Below are positions 1 to 5,905 of a stretch of DNA of 9,792 nt, in pieces. Numbering within the stretch: the first letter of the stretch is position 1; each line of letters begins with the position of its first letter. The DNA is from Dialister sp. UBA734 (lineage in GTDB: Bacteria; Bacillota; Negativicutes; Veillonellales; Dialisteraceae), in NCBI GenBank assembly GCA_002297935.1, contig DBLC01000115.1, positions 5,130-14,921 of the forward strand, read 5' to 3'. The notes under the pieces are model-generated. The model saw only the letters and a program-made list of their open reading frames with translations, was not told where the DNA came from and searched no databases. The translations under genes and the position numbers were made by a program.

Positions 1-84
1 AAATCCGCGAATAGCGAGCTATTTAAGGATTTTCTTGACGATGCTTTGAATAAAAATTCATATAATTCCAGACTCTTTGATTAA
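1..84 (+). CDS. C-terminal end of a protein cut by the window edge (partial)
   Basis: The plus strand is open in frame 1 from the first base to a TAA at 82-84, giving 27 residues that end in NSRLFD. The fragment has the mixed acidic, aromatic and amide composition of a normal soluble protein tail (for example ELFKDFLDDALNK). The other two plus-strand frames close within it. It is too short to assign a family. If real, it converges on the four-cysteine gene on the opposite strand, leaving a 50-bp gap with no strong terminator, only a 6-bp stem at 117-134. It could be chance, since 28 open codons is not rare. Confidence 0.4.
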   Translation, partial: KSANSELFKDFLDDALNKNSYNSRLFD

Positions 85-134
85 ATCAGCGTTTCCCTAA
101 CAATATAGCATTCTCTCCGAAAGACACATTTCGG

Positions 135-389
135 TTATTCGTGATCCAATGCTTTAAGCAGTGCCTTTGCCAGCTGATCCGCACAAGAGGTATCTTTTCC
201 CCGGCAAGTATTTCCCAAAAGAATATCTGCTGCTTCTTTGGCATCTTTGCCTTCCAAAAGTTTGCCAATGGCTTTCAGGTTCCCCGGGCAGCCCCCTTCA
301 AAAGCCAGGTTATGGATTTTTCCATCTTCCAAAGCAAAAGTAATTTTCCGTGCGCAAACACCTTCCGGTACAAATTCAAAATTCTGCAT
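135..389 (-). CDS. Small four-cysteine TSCPD-domain protein (TIGR03905-like)
   Basis: This 84-residue cytosolic protein of unknown function matches the small TSCPD-domain family that carries four near-invariant cysteines. The cysteines are C12 (GVCARKI), C34 (GGCPGNLKAI), C62 (NTCRGKDTSC) and C69. The related TSCPD domain occurs at the C terminus of some class II (vitamin B12-dependent) ribonucleotide reductases, where it is thought to bind metal or nucleic acid; stand-alone members have no established role. Length is typical of the family. The start is fixed by AAGGAG ten bases upstream of the ATG at 389. A perfect extended -10 element lies at 424-432, so the gene has its own promoter. A GTGACTR inverted repeat at 462-535 separates it from the upstream gene. 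Family assignment is confident; biochemical function is unknown. Confidence 0.88.
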   Translation of the reverse strand: MQNFEFVPEGVCARKITFALEDGKIHNLAFEGGCPGNLKAIGKLLEGKDAKEAADILLGNTCRGKDTSCADQLAKALLKALDHE

Positions 390-423
390 GATAAACAGAC
401 TCCTTTCGTAACACTCTTATCCC

Positions 424-432
424 ATTATAGCA
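424..432 (-). promoter_or_regulatory. Extended -10 promoter of the four-cysteine gene
   Basis: Read on the minus strand, the sequence is TGCTATAAT: a perfect TATAAT preceded by the TGn extension. No convincing -35 lies 17 bases upstream, which is usual for extended -10 promoters. It sits 34 bases before the start codon and upstream of the AAGGAG ribosome site. Confidence 0.6.
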
Positions 433-461
433 TACGCAATATGAATCGCACAGCAATAAGG

Positions 462-535
462 TGACTAGTAGACTGGTGACTGGTGACTAGAAATGATTCC
501 AATTCCCAGTCACTAGTCACCAGTCACTAGTCACT
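462..535. repeat. Inverted GTGACTR heptad repeat between two genes
   Basis: Iterations of the 7-mer GTGACTA/GTGACTG (with one small irregularity) run from about 462 to 490. The complementary TAGTCAC/CAGTCAC iterations run from 507 to 535. The 17-base spacer is non-repetitive. The two arms can form a long imperfect hairpin. The right arm overlaps the last codons and stop codon of the 194-residue gene. The same 7-mer recurs at 1182-1232, 1337-1356, 2943-2998 and 7076-7147. Confidence 0.85.
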
Positions 536-1111
536 ACTTTTCATAAATTCCCCCAGATAATGCCGATACAAATGCATCAATCCATAGAGGTACTGCTGCT
601 TTTTAACGGCCGTCTCATTGTCAAACCAGTTTTTCATCAGTTTTCCCCCTGCCAGCACACTGCCAAAAGGGACAAAGAGGGCCACGCACAGGAGTCCCAC
701 CATCTGCCAGGGCGGCATTTCTTTTGGTTTCTCCACCAGCTGGTCCACCGGATATCCCGCTTTCAGTTCTTCCAAGAAACGCTGATATTCTGCCTTCCGC
801 CGGAGCATGCGGGTATTGACTAAGAGACACCCATGGTTGCCTTCCCACCCATAGCGGACGCCATATTTCTCAAACCGAGGGGTGATCTGCTCTGCCACTT
901 CTTCCATGAGCTGGATAGGCCCAATGAAAAGCACCTTCACATCGCCCAGCGCCTCTTTCTGCACCATCCACTGTTCTTCGCTCAACACAATAATCGGCAC
1001 CGGCTCTTTCCCCGCTTCCGTCTGGAGCCGACAGATTTCCTGCCACACCTGATTGGCAAACGCCGTATCGGTCTTGCGAGATACGATATACAATGTTTTG
1101 CGATCTTCCAT
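527..1111 (-). CDS. Hypothetical protein, alternating alpha/beta domain plus one membrane helix
   Basis: I do not recognise this 194-residue protein. Residues 1-120 read as a soluble alpha/beta domain: strands TLYIVS (6-11), PVPIIVL (37-43) and VKVLFIGPI (58-66) alternate with charged helices, a pattern seen in Rossmann-like or PTS-IIB-like folds. A GWEGNHGCLLV segment follows at 88-98. One hydrophobic stretch at about 135-157 (MVGLLCVALFVPFGSVLAGG) looks like a single membrane helix. The tail is amphipathic and rich in Tyr and His (QQYLYGLMHLYRHYL). AAGGAGG seven bases before the ATG fixes the start. A promoter candidate lies at 1144-1171. The final residues SSD and the TAG stop are written by the GTGACTR repeat, so the C terminus may have been altered by repeat insertion. 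No conserved catalytic motif is visible. Confidence 0.82.
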   Translation of the reverse strand: MEDRKTLYIVSRKTDTAFANQVWQEICRLQTEAGKEPVPIIVLSEEQWMVQKEALGDVKVLFIGPIQLMEEVAEQITPRFEKYGVRYGWEGNHGCLLVNTRMLRRKAEYQRFLEELKAGYPVDQLVEKPKEMPPWQMVGLLCVALFVPFGSVLAGGKLMKNWFDNETAVKKQQYLYGLMHLYRHYLGEFMKSSD

Positions 1112-1143
1112 GGCAGTGCCTCCTTGCTGGGGAAATAAAACGA

Positions 1144-1171
1144 AATATATTCTAGAAATATCATATCACAA
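1144..1171 (-). promoter_or_regulatory. Sigma-70-type promoter of the 194-residue gene
   Basis: On the minus strand a -35 TTGTGA (1166-1171; 4 of 6 consensus) is followed after 16 bases by -10 TATATT (1144-1149; 5 of 6). It lies 33 bases upstream of the start codon and just inside the GTGACTR repeat block. Confidence 0.5.
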
Positions 1172-1181
1172 GAAGTACATA

Positions 1182-1404
1182 GGTGACTAGTCACTAGTGA
1201 CTGGTGACTAGGGACTGGTGACTAGGGACTGGTGGTTTACGGTTCACGGTTAACGGTTAACTGTCAACTGTCAACTATTTCCAACATACAAAAAAGAGTC
1301 GTGAGTAAAATCACGACTCTTCTCTATGTTCATATCCCAGTCACCAGTCACCAGTCTACCAATCCAACTGTGAACCGTTAACTGTAAACCGTGAACCGTT
1401 AACC
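1182..1404. repeat. Interleaved heptad inverted repeats surrounding a terminator
   Basis: Four arms surround the terminator at 1289-1321. They are a GTGACTR array (1182-1232), a GGTTMAC array (1233-1275), then a complementary CAGTCACC array (1337-1356), then a complementary AACCGTTAAC/AACCGTGAAC array (1366-1404). The order is G, T, terminator, G', T', so the two complementary pairs cross rather than nest. The last arm ends two bases from the stop codon of the M18 aminopeptidase. Confidence 0.8.
1289..1321 (-). terminator. Rho-independent terminator of the aminopeptidase gene
   Basis: On the minus strand an 11-bp perfect stem (AAGAGTCGTGA / TCACGACTCTT, 1294-1304 with 1311-1321) and a 6-base loop are followed by a run of Ts (1289-1295). 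It lies about 85 bases downstream of the M18 stop codon, with heptad repeats between. Confidence 0.88.
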
Positions 1405-1406
1405 AA

Positions 1407-2780
1407 TTACTTGCTTTCAAAGAATGCTTTATAGGCCAAGTAGGTTTCATACGCATCGGTTTTGGAAAGCAAATCGTATGGTGCATGCATGGAGAGCATG
1501 GCGGTGCCGCAGTCTACGACTTCAGCGCCCCAGTCGGCCATCATGAACGCAATGGTTCCGCCGCCGCCCTGGTCGACTTTGCCCAGTTCGCCAATCTGCC
1601 AGCAAACACCAGCTTCGTTGAAAATGGTGCGAATCTTCTGCAGGAATTCTGCATTGGCATCGTTGCTGCCAGCTTTGCCGCGAGCGCCACCGTACTTGGT
1701 GAGGTTGATACCATAGCCCAGGAAGGACGCATTGTCTTTTTCGGATACTTCTGCAAACATGGGGTCCATGCAGGAGTTCACGTCCGCAGAGAGCATTTCG
1801 CTGTTTTCCATGGTTTCATAGAAATCCAGCAGGGTGTTCTGTCCCTGCAGGGCCAGCAGTTTCATGACGAATTTCACGAAATAGGAAGATTCCATGCCGG
1901 TATTGCCATAGGAACCGATTTCTTCTTTATCGGTCAAGAGTGCCGCCTGGGTCTTTACGCCCGGTTTGGCAGTCAGGATAGCTTCCAGGTTTGCATAGGA
2001 GCAAACTCGATCATCCTGGCCATAGGAAGCAATGAGAGAACGGTCAAAACCTACATCGCGGCTCTTGGTAGCCGGTACCAGTTCCAATTCAGCAGTGGCG
2101 AAATCTTCTTCTTCGATGCCGTATTTTTCTTTCAGCATCTGCATGAATACTTCTTTCGGTTTCAGCTTGTCTTCTGCATTGGTTCCTGCAATGGCCTGCA
2201 GCTGTTCGCCGGTGATGCCTTCTGCCAAGGTCTTCTTCATCTGGTCCTGGGCCATATGAATCAGCAGGTCAGACACGTAGAAAATCGGATCGTCTTCTTT
2301 GAGACCTACATTGATTTCTACTTTCTTGCCATCTTTGGTGTAAATCACACCAATCAGAGCCAACGGAATGCAGGTCCACTGGTATTTCTTGATGCCCCCA
2401 TAGTAATGGGTACGGAAATATACGATACCTTCCTGTTCATGCACCGGGTTGGCTTTCAGGTCCAGACGAGGAGAATCGATATGAGAACCTACAATCTTGA
2501 TCCCTTCATGGACCGGTTCTTCACCGATCACTGCCAGGATGACAGACTTGCCCTTCTGGTTCCAGTACACCTTATCTCCAGCTTTCAGAGAATCCATGGA
2601 ATACACCGGTTTGAATCCATGAGCTTCGGCCTGACGAATGATTTCTTCCGTAGCCAGACGTTCTGTACGAGCGGTATCAAGAAATGCTTTGTACCGTTCG
2701 CCATAGGCCATCACTTCTTTCCGTTCCGCATCGTCCATACGCTGCCAAACAGACTTGGTTCTGCTATATGTTTCTTTCAT
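1407..2780 (-). CDS. M18-family aminopeptidase (aspartyl aminopeptidase type)
   Basis: This 457-residue cytosolic di-zinc metallopeptidase would remove N-terminal residues, often acidic, from peptides; members assemble as dodecameric shells. The family signature is complete. There is GSHIDSPRLDLK with zinc ligand H100 and catalytic D102, GQDDR with bridging D257, DKEEIGSYG with E286/E287, SADVNSCMDP with D333, and the C-terminal SMHAPYDLLSK with H432. The substrate loop KYGGARGKAGSNDANAEF (363-379) is also typical. Length is normal for the clostridial-type branch. The ATG at 2780 is preferred over one 57 bases upstream because AGGAGG lies seven bases before it and the longer form would start upstream of the -10 box. 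The gene has its own promoter and terminator, so it is probably monocistronic. The link to the decarboxylase genes may be only positional, although amino-acid-fermenting anaerobes depend on peptidases. Confidence 0.95.
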   Translation of the reverse strand: MKETYSRTKSVWQRMDDAERKEVMAYGERYKAFLDTARTERLATEEIIRQAEAHGFKPVYSMDSLKAGDKVYWNQKGKSVILAVIGEEPVHEGIKIVGSHIDSPRLDLKANPVHEQEGIVYFRTHYYGGIKKYQWTCIPLALIGVIYTKDGKKVEINVGLKEDDPIFYVSDLLIHMAQDQMKKTLAEGITGEQLQAIAGTNAEDKLKPKEVFMQMLKEKYGIEEEDFATAELELVPATKSRDVGFDRSLIASYGQDDRVCSYANLEAILTAKPGVKTQAALLTDKEEIGSYGNTGMESSYFVKFVMKLLALQGQNTLLDFYETMENSEMLSADVNSCMDPMFAEVSEKDNASFLGYGINLTKYGGARGKAGSNDANAEFLQKIRTIFNEAGVCWQIGELGKVDQGGGGTIAFMMADWGAEVVDCGTAMLSMHAPYDLLSKTDAYETYLAYKAFFESK

Positions 2781-2825
2781 GTCATACCCTCCTATTAGAG
2801 AATCATTTTCACATACGATGATACT

Positions 2826-2854
2826 ATTATATATCAACTAGAAGGAAGTAGCTA
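2826..2854 (-). promoter_or_regulatory. Promoter of the aminopeptidase gene
   Basis: A perfect TATAAT -10 box on the minus strand (2826-2831) lies 45 bases upstream of the chosen start. The hexamer 17 bases further upstream (2849-2854, TAGCTA) is a poor -35 match, so only the -10 is well supported. The heptad arm of the adjacent palindromic element begins at 2861. Confidence 0.45.
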
Positions 2855-2860
2855 GTAAAG

Positions 2861-3081
2861 AATGCGTAGTGCGTAATGCGAAGTGCGTAATGAAGGAAGG
2901 GGCGCATCAACTTATATAGCGCCCCAATACCCCTTTTTATCGGTGACTGGTGACTGAAATCACTTTTTCCTAGTCACGAGTCACCAGTCACTAGTCACAA
3001 AAATCATATAAAATTTGCGGCGCTTTTTAATTTGATGCGCCGCCACCTTCATTACGCACTACGCACTTCGCATTACGCATT
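2861..3081. repeat. Nested palindromic element I (heptad arms plus paired hairpins)
   Basis: Outer arms at 2861-2896 and 3046-3081 are inverted copies built from TGCGTAA, TGCGAAG and TGCGTAG 7-mers. The heptads are shuffled between the two arms. Both arms end in ATGAAGG facing inward. Each arm leads straight into a hairpin. The left one has stem GGGGCGC/GCGCCCC at 2899-2925. The right one has stem GCGGCGC/GCGCCGC at 3017-3043. Both have 13-base loops, reading inward ATCAACTTATATA and ATCAAATTAAAAA. T-rich DNA follows each hairpin. The centre holds an inverted GTGACTR heptad repeat (2943-2957 with 2971-2998). The right arm abuts the stop codon of the 39-residue gene. This is MITE-like in layout but carries no transposase. 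Confidence 0.8.
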
Positions 3082-3200
3082 TATTTTCCAGGAAACACCT
3101 TATCCAACAAATACGTCAGTCCCACAAACAGGGCCATCACCACAAACACCATAGGGTATGCGATCACCGTCAGCATGACCGCCGATTCTACACTTGTCAT
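3081..3200 (-). CDS. Tiny single-helix membrane protein, OadG-like (39 aa)
   Basis: The frame from ATG at 3200 to TAA at 3081-3083 encodes 39 residues. A short N terminus (MTSVESA) is followed by one membrane helix at about 9-32, containing YPMVFVVMALFVGLTYL, and a basic tail ending KVFPGK. This resembles the N-terminal anchor of the sodium-translocating decarboxylase gamma/delta chains (OadG, PF04277) or the tiny MmdE-type subunits, which hold the carboxyltransferase and biotin parts to the beta channel. A strong AAGGAG ribosome site lies seven bases upstream. The gene is 113 bases downstream of the second beta-subunit gene, with a GTTGTTR palindrome between. It resembles the 42-residue peptide at 7154-7282 (MV..V hydrophobic core, then VFP versus VDP). 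OadG-like function is inferred from size, topology and neighbour; sequence identity alone would not prove it. Confidence 0.78.
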   Translation of the reverse strand: MTSVESAVMLTVIAYPMVFVVMALFVGLTYLLDKVFPGK

Positions 3201-3263
3201 TTTATTTCTCCTTATATTTAAGAGTTAATAATAAAGGTAAGCCACAATTATCTTTGCGCTCAT

Positions 3264-3313
3264 TGTTGTTAGTTGTTGGTTGTTTGGTCCTAACAACCAA
3301 CAACCAACAACCA
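3264..3313. repeat. Inverted GTTGTTR heptad repeat in an operon spacer
   Basis: GTTGTTA/GTTGTTG/GTTGTTT 7-mers (3264-3287) face complementary AACAACC 7-mers (3291-3313) across a loop of about three bases, forming a strong hairpin. It begins directly after the stop codon (3314-3316) of the second beta-subunit gene and ends 63 bases before the 39-residue gene. In mRNA it would be an intercistronic stem that could stabilise the upstream message or attenuate the downstream gene. It has no T-run of terminator quality on the minus strand. Confidence 0.82.
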
Positions 3314-4465
3314 TTACATCAACACCGGAATTAAGGCCAATACCAATCCGCCAGCGACTACGGAAGCCACCTGACCGGCCACGTTGACGCCCATGGCGTG
3401 CTGGATGATGTAATTGGTCGGGTCTTCTTTCAGTGCCATTTTGGCAATGACACGGCCAGACATAGGGAATGCAGAAATACCGCAAGCCCCAATCATAGGA
3501 TTGATTTTCTTCTTCAAGAACAAGTTCGCAATCTTCGCAAACAGTACGCCACCGACGGTATCGAACACGAAAGCCACAGCCCCCAGTGCCAGAATCTTCA
3601 GTACATTCAAAGTGAGAATATTTTCTGCTGTCATGGTCGCCCCTACGGTGATGCCCAAGAACAGAGTCACCAAATTGGACAGTTCATTCTGCGCTGCATC
3701 GGACAGAGAATCGCACACACCGGACACTTTCAGCATATTACCAAACATGAGGGCCCCGATAAGTGGTACAGAAATGGGCGCCAAGATGCCAGCAAACAAC
3801 ACCACCATGAAAGGAAATAAAAATTTCGCTGTCCAAGAAATAGGCTTTTCTTCATGATAGGGCATACGAATCCGACGTTCAGCCTTGGTGGTCAACAGTT
3901 TCACAATCGGCGGCTGAATGATCGGTACTAGGGACATATAGCAGAATGCCGTCACTGTCAGAGGTGCCAACAGGTTGGTGGCAAATTTCTGTGCCACAAA
4001 AATGGTGGTCGGACCATCGGCAGCCCCAATGATACCGATAGAAGCGGCTTCATTGAAAGGAAATTCTACGGCAGCTGCCAGAATGGTGGCTGCAAAAATC
4101 CCGAAATGGGCAGCCGCTGCAAAAAGCATGACATAGGGCGCGCGAATGAGTGGCGTAAAATCACACATGGCCCCTACGGCAATAAAAATCAATACCGGAA
4201 ATAATTCATTGGCAATGCCCGCTTCATAGAGCACTGTCAAAAAACCCGGTTCACCGCCACCGGTAGGAATGACCGCAAAATGGCCTGGAATATTGGCCAA
4301 GATGCAACCTACCCCCATAGGAAAGAGCAGCATCGGTTCATAGTCTTTCTTGACCCCTAGCCAAATCAAAATGCCGCCGATGATAAACATGATCCACACC
4401 GTAGGGTCTGACATGCCCATCACACCAGTAAAAAGCTCTTCCAATACTTTTTCCCAATTGTCCAT
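3314..4465 (-). CDS. Sodium ion-translocating decarboxylase beta subunit, diverged paralogue
   Basis: This 383-residue polytopic membrane protein belongs to the OadB/MmdB/GcdB family (PF03977), the Na+ channel and carboxybiotin-decarboxylating subunit of oxaloacetate, methylmalonyl-CoA, malonate or glutaconyl-CoA decarboxylases. Family landmarks are present. GAADGPTTIF carries D150 (equivalent to the essential Klebsiella OadB Asp203), YMSLVPIIQPPI carries Y176 at the same 26-residue spacing, SDAAQNELSNLVTLFLG follows, and HAMGVNVAGQ carries N361. It contains an inserted loop at about 62-76 (GHFAVIPTGGGEPGF). The ATG at 4465 has a GGGAG ribosome site; upstream in-frame codons are heptad-repeat translation. 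No alpha subunit or biotin carrier is nearby. It is clearly a paralogue of the 5906-7030 gene, and by eye its codons are less biased, suggesting lower expression. The substrate is undetermined. Confidence 0.92.
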   Translation of the reverse strand: MDNWEKVLEELFTGVMGMSDPTVWIMFIIGGILIWLGVKKDYEPMLLFPMGVGCILANIPGHFAVIPTGGGEPGFLTVLYEAGIANELFPVLIFIAVGAMCDFTPLIRAPYVMLFAAAAHFGIFAATILAAAVEFPFNEAASIGIIGAADGPTTIFVAQKFATNLLAPLTVTAFCYMSLVPIIQPPIVKLLTTKAERRIRMPYHEEKPISWTAKFLFPFMVVLFAGILAPISVPLIGALMFGNMLKVSGVCDSLSDAAQNELSNLVTLFLGITVGATMTAENILTLNVLKILALGAVAFVFDTVGGVLFAKIANLFLKKKINPMIGACGISAFPMSGRVIAKMALKEDPTNYIIQHAMGVNVAGQVASVVAGGLVLALIPVLM

Positions 4466-4485
4466 ACATTTCTCCCTTTCTTTTG

Positions 4486-4739
4486 AATGCGTAATGCGAA
4501 GTGCGTAGTGCGTAATGGTGGCCGGCGAGCACATCGAATTGCTCTTATACCAATAGGCACCAAGTAGTATGATTCCTTTTTATATAGCTCGCCGATTTTG
4601 GAAAGCAGTTAGCAGTAGGCAGTATTTGTGTACTGCACACTGCCTACTACTGACTTTATATAAAAAGGGGTATTGGGGCGCTATATGAATTGATGCACCC
4701 CTTCCACCATTACGCATTACGCACTTCGCATTACGCATT
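4486..4739. repeat. Nested palindromic element II (heptad arms plus paired hairpins)
   Basis: Arms of 36 bases at 4486-4521 and 4704-4739 are inverted copies of TGCGTAR/TGCGAAG heptads, identical at 35 of 36 positions, and end inward in AATGGTGG. The right hairpin (4675-4701) has stem GGGGCGC/GCACCCC with loop ATCAATTCATATA (read inward). Its flank matches the left hairpin of element I in opposite orientation. The left hairpin has stem GGCGAGC (4524-4530) / GCTCGCC (4587-4593), but its loop is 56 bases. The loop begins ACATCGAATT and ends TATATA, as if about 43 bases were inserted into the usual loop. The centre holds an inverted GCAGTAG heptad repeat (4603-4624 with 4631-4656). The element lies upstream of the second beta-subunit gene. 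Confidence 0.8.
4544..4552 (-). promoter_or_regulatory. Possible extended -10 promoter inside element II
   Basis: The minus strand reads TGGTATAAG, a TGn-extended -10 with TATAAG (5 of 6), about 79 bases upstream of the second beta-subunit start. No good -35 is visible. It lies in the unusually long loop of the left hairpin. The 106-residue gene just upstream ends in a strong terminator, so the beta-subunit gene needs a promoter in this region; this is the best one I see. Confidence 0.35.
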
Positions 4740-4765
4740 TCCATCAAAAAACATGAACTCTCTAT

Positions 4766-4801
4766 ATATAAAAAGACCTGACATTTTTCAATGCCAGGTC
4801 T
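4766..4801 (-). terminator. Rho-independent terminator of the 106-residue gene
   Basis: On the minus strand AGACCTG (4795-4801) pairs with CAGGTCT (4774-4780), with two more pairs after a one-base mismatch. The stem is followed by TTTTT and an AT tract (4766-4774). It lies 58 bases downstream of the stop codon at 4859. Confidence 0.82.
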
Positions 4802-4858
4802 ATCATTTGTATTTCCTACCCCCGTGCCATCCGCAGGAAATGTCTTATACAGTTCTCT

Positions 4859-5179
4859 TTAGAAATTATAACCGAAAAGCGGCAAAATGACAAATATCAA
4901 AATGGCCCAAATAATTCCGGCTACGATGAAAATACCCGCGGTGATCGCAAAGCCTTCTTTGGAATTCGGTACACCGAGCAAGCTGAAATTTCCCAGCGGT
5001 CCACGACGAACCATGAATCCGTTGTTCTTTCTCTGCTTGAACCACTTCATTTTATTTTCTGCGCCAATGCTATAGGCCACCAGTACAGCCACAATAGAAG
5101 CCACCAGCCAGTAAATCAAAAAGCGAGCGGCACTGAAATCTTTCACATCAGACAAATCAATTAACTGCATACTATCCAT
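4859..5179 (-). CDS. Hypothetical two-helix membrane protein (106 aa)
   Basis: I do not recognise this protein. From the ATG at 5179 it has 106 residues: an acidic N terminus (MDSMQLIDLSDVKDF), a membrane helix at about 19-40, a strongly basic loop (KMKWFKQRKNN and VRRG, 44-60) with a GPLGNFSLLGVPNSKEGF segment, a second helix at about 78-101 and the tail FGYNF. By the positive-inside rule the basic loop is cytosolic and both ends face out. An ATG 30 bases further upstream is in frame, but it lies within a base or two of the transcription start expected from the promoter at 5218-5246 and has no ribosome site; the chosen ATG follows GATGAGGATGG. It forms a single-gene unit between promoter and terminator, placed between two decarboxylase beta subunits. 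A role with those pumps is possible but only suggested by position. Confidence 0.82.
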   Translation of the reverse strand: MDSMQLIDLSDVKDFSAARFLIYWLVASIVAVLVAYSIGAENKMKWFKQRKNNGFMVRRGPLGNFSLLGVPNSKEGFAITAGIFIVAGIIWAILIFVILPLFGYNF

Positions 5180-5217
5180 ATTGACACCATCCTCATCAAG
5201 GAAATTCATACGGATAT

Positions 5218-5246
5218 ATTATAATGCACAGCGGCTTTTTTAGCAA
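5218..5246 (-). promoter_or_regulatory. Sigma-70-type promoter of the 106-residue gene
   Basis: On the minus strand TTGCTA (5241-5246; 4 of 6) is followed by a 17-base spacer and a perfect TATAAT (5218-5223). It sits at the very edge of the 56-bp tandem-repeat block, which begins about five bases further upstream. Confidence 0.65.
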
Positions 5247-5250
5247 AGGA

Positions 5251-5616
5251 AATATATGACTCTAGCGATGTTTTCCGTGAGAGTCACTTTACCACTTTTC
5301 ATTATGCTAAGGTTCTGGTGCAATACTTTCCGCCTGTGTCATCTTTCCTGCTTACCGCTATACTAAGGTTCTGGAACGCCGATTTCCAGCTGAGACACTT
5401 TTCTCGCTTGTAGCTATATTAAGGTTCTGGGATACCACTTTCCGTTTGAGTCATTTTTCCTACTTGCCGCTGTGCTAAGGTTCTGGAATTCCATTTTTCG
5501 TTTGTGTCAGTTATCTTTCTTCCCGTTACGCTAAGGTTCTTGGACACCGATTTCCGACATAGACACTTTTCAAGTTTACCGCTATTCTAAGGTTCTAATA
5601 GCAACATGTTTGAAAT
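5251..5616. repeat. 56-bp tandem array of CTAAGGTTCT boxes (locus 1, left half)
   Basis: The box CTAAGGTTCT (once TTAAGGTTCT) starts at 5307, 5363, 5419, 5475, 5531 and 5587, an exact 56-base period with no indels. A degraded unit fits the same register at 5251. Units share a pyrimidine-rich body on the plus strand: CCgaTTTCCG about 17 bases into the unit, a TGaGaCAcTTTT motif, and TGCCGCT just before the next box. Unit bodies are diverged while the box is nearly invariant. The array lies between the terminator of the first beta-subunit gene and the promoter of the 106-residue gene and encodes nothing I can support. Confidence 0.85.
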
Positions 5617-5625
5617 AGAACCTTA
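5588..5625. repeat. Central inverted junction joining the two box arrays
   Basis: TAAGGTTCTA (5588-5597) and TAGAACCTTA (5616-5625) form a 10-bp perfect inverted repeat with an 18-base spacer containing the palindrome ACATGT. The stretch 5587-5630 is identical to 9560-9603, making it the most conserved part of the repeat family. Confidence 0.85.
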
Positions 5626-5845
5626 TGATATACAATTGATTTCCATGTTACTCTATCCTCGCCAATACTACAGAACCTTTGCATACACAATTCATTTCCA
5701 TGTCCTCTATCCCTGCCACCGCTACAGAACCTTTGCATACACAATTCACCTCCATGTTCCTCTATCCCTGCCGCCGCTACAGAACCTTTGTATACACGCT
5801 TCATCTCCATGTTCCGCTATCCCAGCCATCGCTACAGAACCTTTC
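5616..5845. repeat. 55-bp tandem array of AGAACCTT boxes (locus 1, right half)
   Basis: The box (T/C)AGAACCTT starts at 5616, 5671, 5725, 5780 and 5835, giving periods of 55, 54, 55 and 55 bases. Bodies share ATACACAATTCATTTCCATGT-like sequence, a CTCTATCCCTGCC motif and CGCTA just before the next box. The box is the reverse complement of the left-hand box, but the bodies are pyrimidine-rich on the same strand and share TTTCC and CCGCTA with the left units. The box therefore appears flipped without the body being flipped. Confidence 0.83.
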
Positions 5846-5849
5846 TACG

Positions 5850-5890
5850 AAAAAAGAACCCCGGTGACAAAAGTCACTGGAGTTCTTTTT
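5850..5890 (-). terminator. Strong terminator of the first beta-subunit gene, possibly bidirectional
   Basis: A stem of about 18 bp (5850-5868 with 5873-5890) with one mismatch, one G-T pair and an AAAA loop has a run of As on the left and Ts on the right. It can therefore terminate transcription on either strand. It lies 15 bases downstream of the stop codon at 5906. Confidence 0.9.
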
Positions 5891-5905
5891 ACAGACTAAG
5901 CAATA

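Noticed and set aside
117..134. Terminator between the left-edge fragment and the four-cysteine gene
   Set aside because: The CCGAAA/TTTCGG stem is only 6 bp and is not followed by a T-run on either strand.
1485..2798. 437-codon open frame on the plus strand
   Set aside because: It lies wholly antisense to the M18 aminopeptidase, whose active-site motifs and ribosome site are unmistakable. The plus-strand translation is rich in Phe, His, Cys and Ile without a recognisable domain.
4466..4534. Longer N terminus for the second beta-subunit protein
   Set aside because: The extra 23 residues (including HYALRITHS) are translated heptad repeat from element II; the ATG at 4465 has the ribosome site and matches the family start.
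5588..5625. Integron attC site
   Set aside because: The inverted box and about 56-base spacing prompted the idea, but the boxes lack the GTTRRRY/RYYYAAC core pair and no integrase or cassette gene is present.
5251..5845. CRISPR array
   Set aside because: The constant part is only about 10 bases, the intervening bodies are related rather than unique, the box changes orientation half way, and no cas gene is present.
5595..5899. Open frames with internal amino-acid repeats across the 55-bp array
   Set aside because: The repeat period is mostly 55 bases, not a multiple of three, so successive units are read in different frames. There is no ribosome site, and the same DNA is open on both strands.
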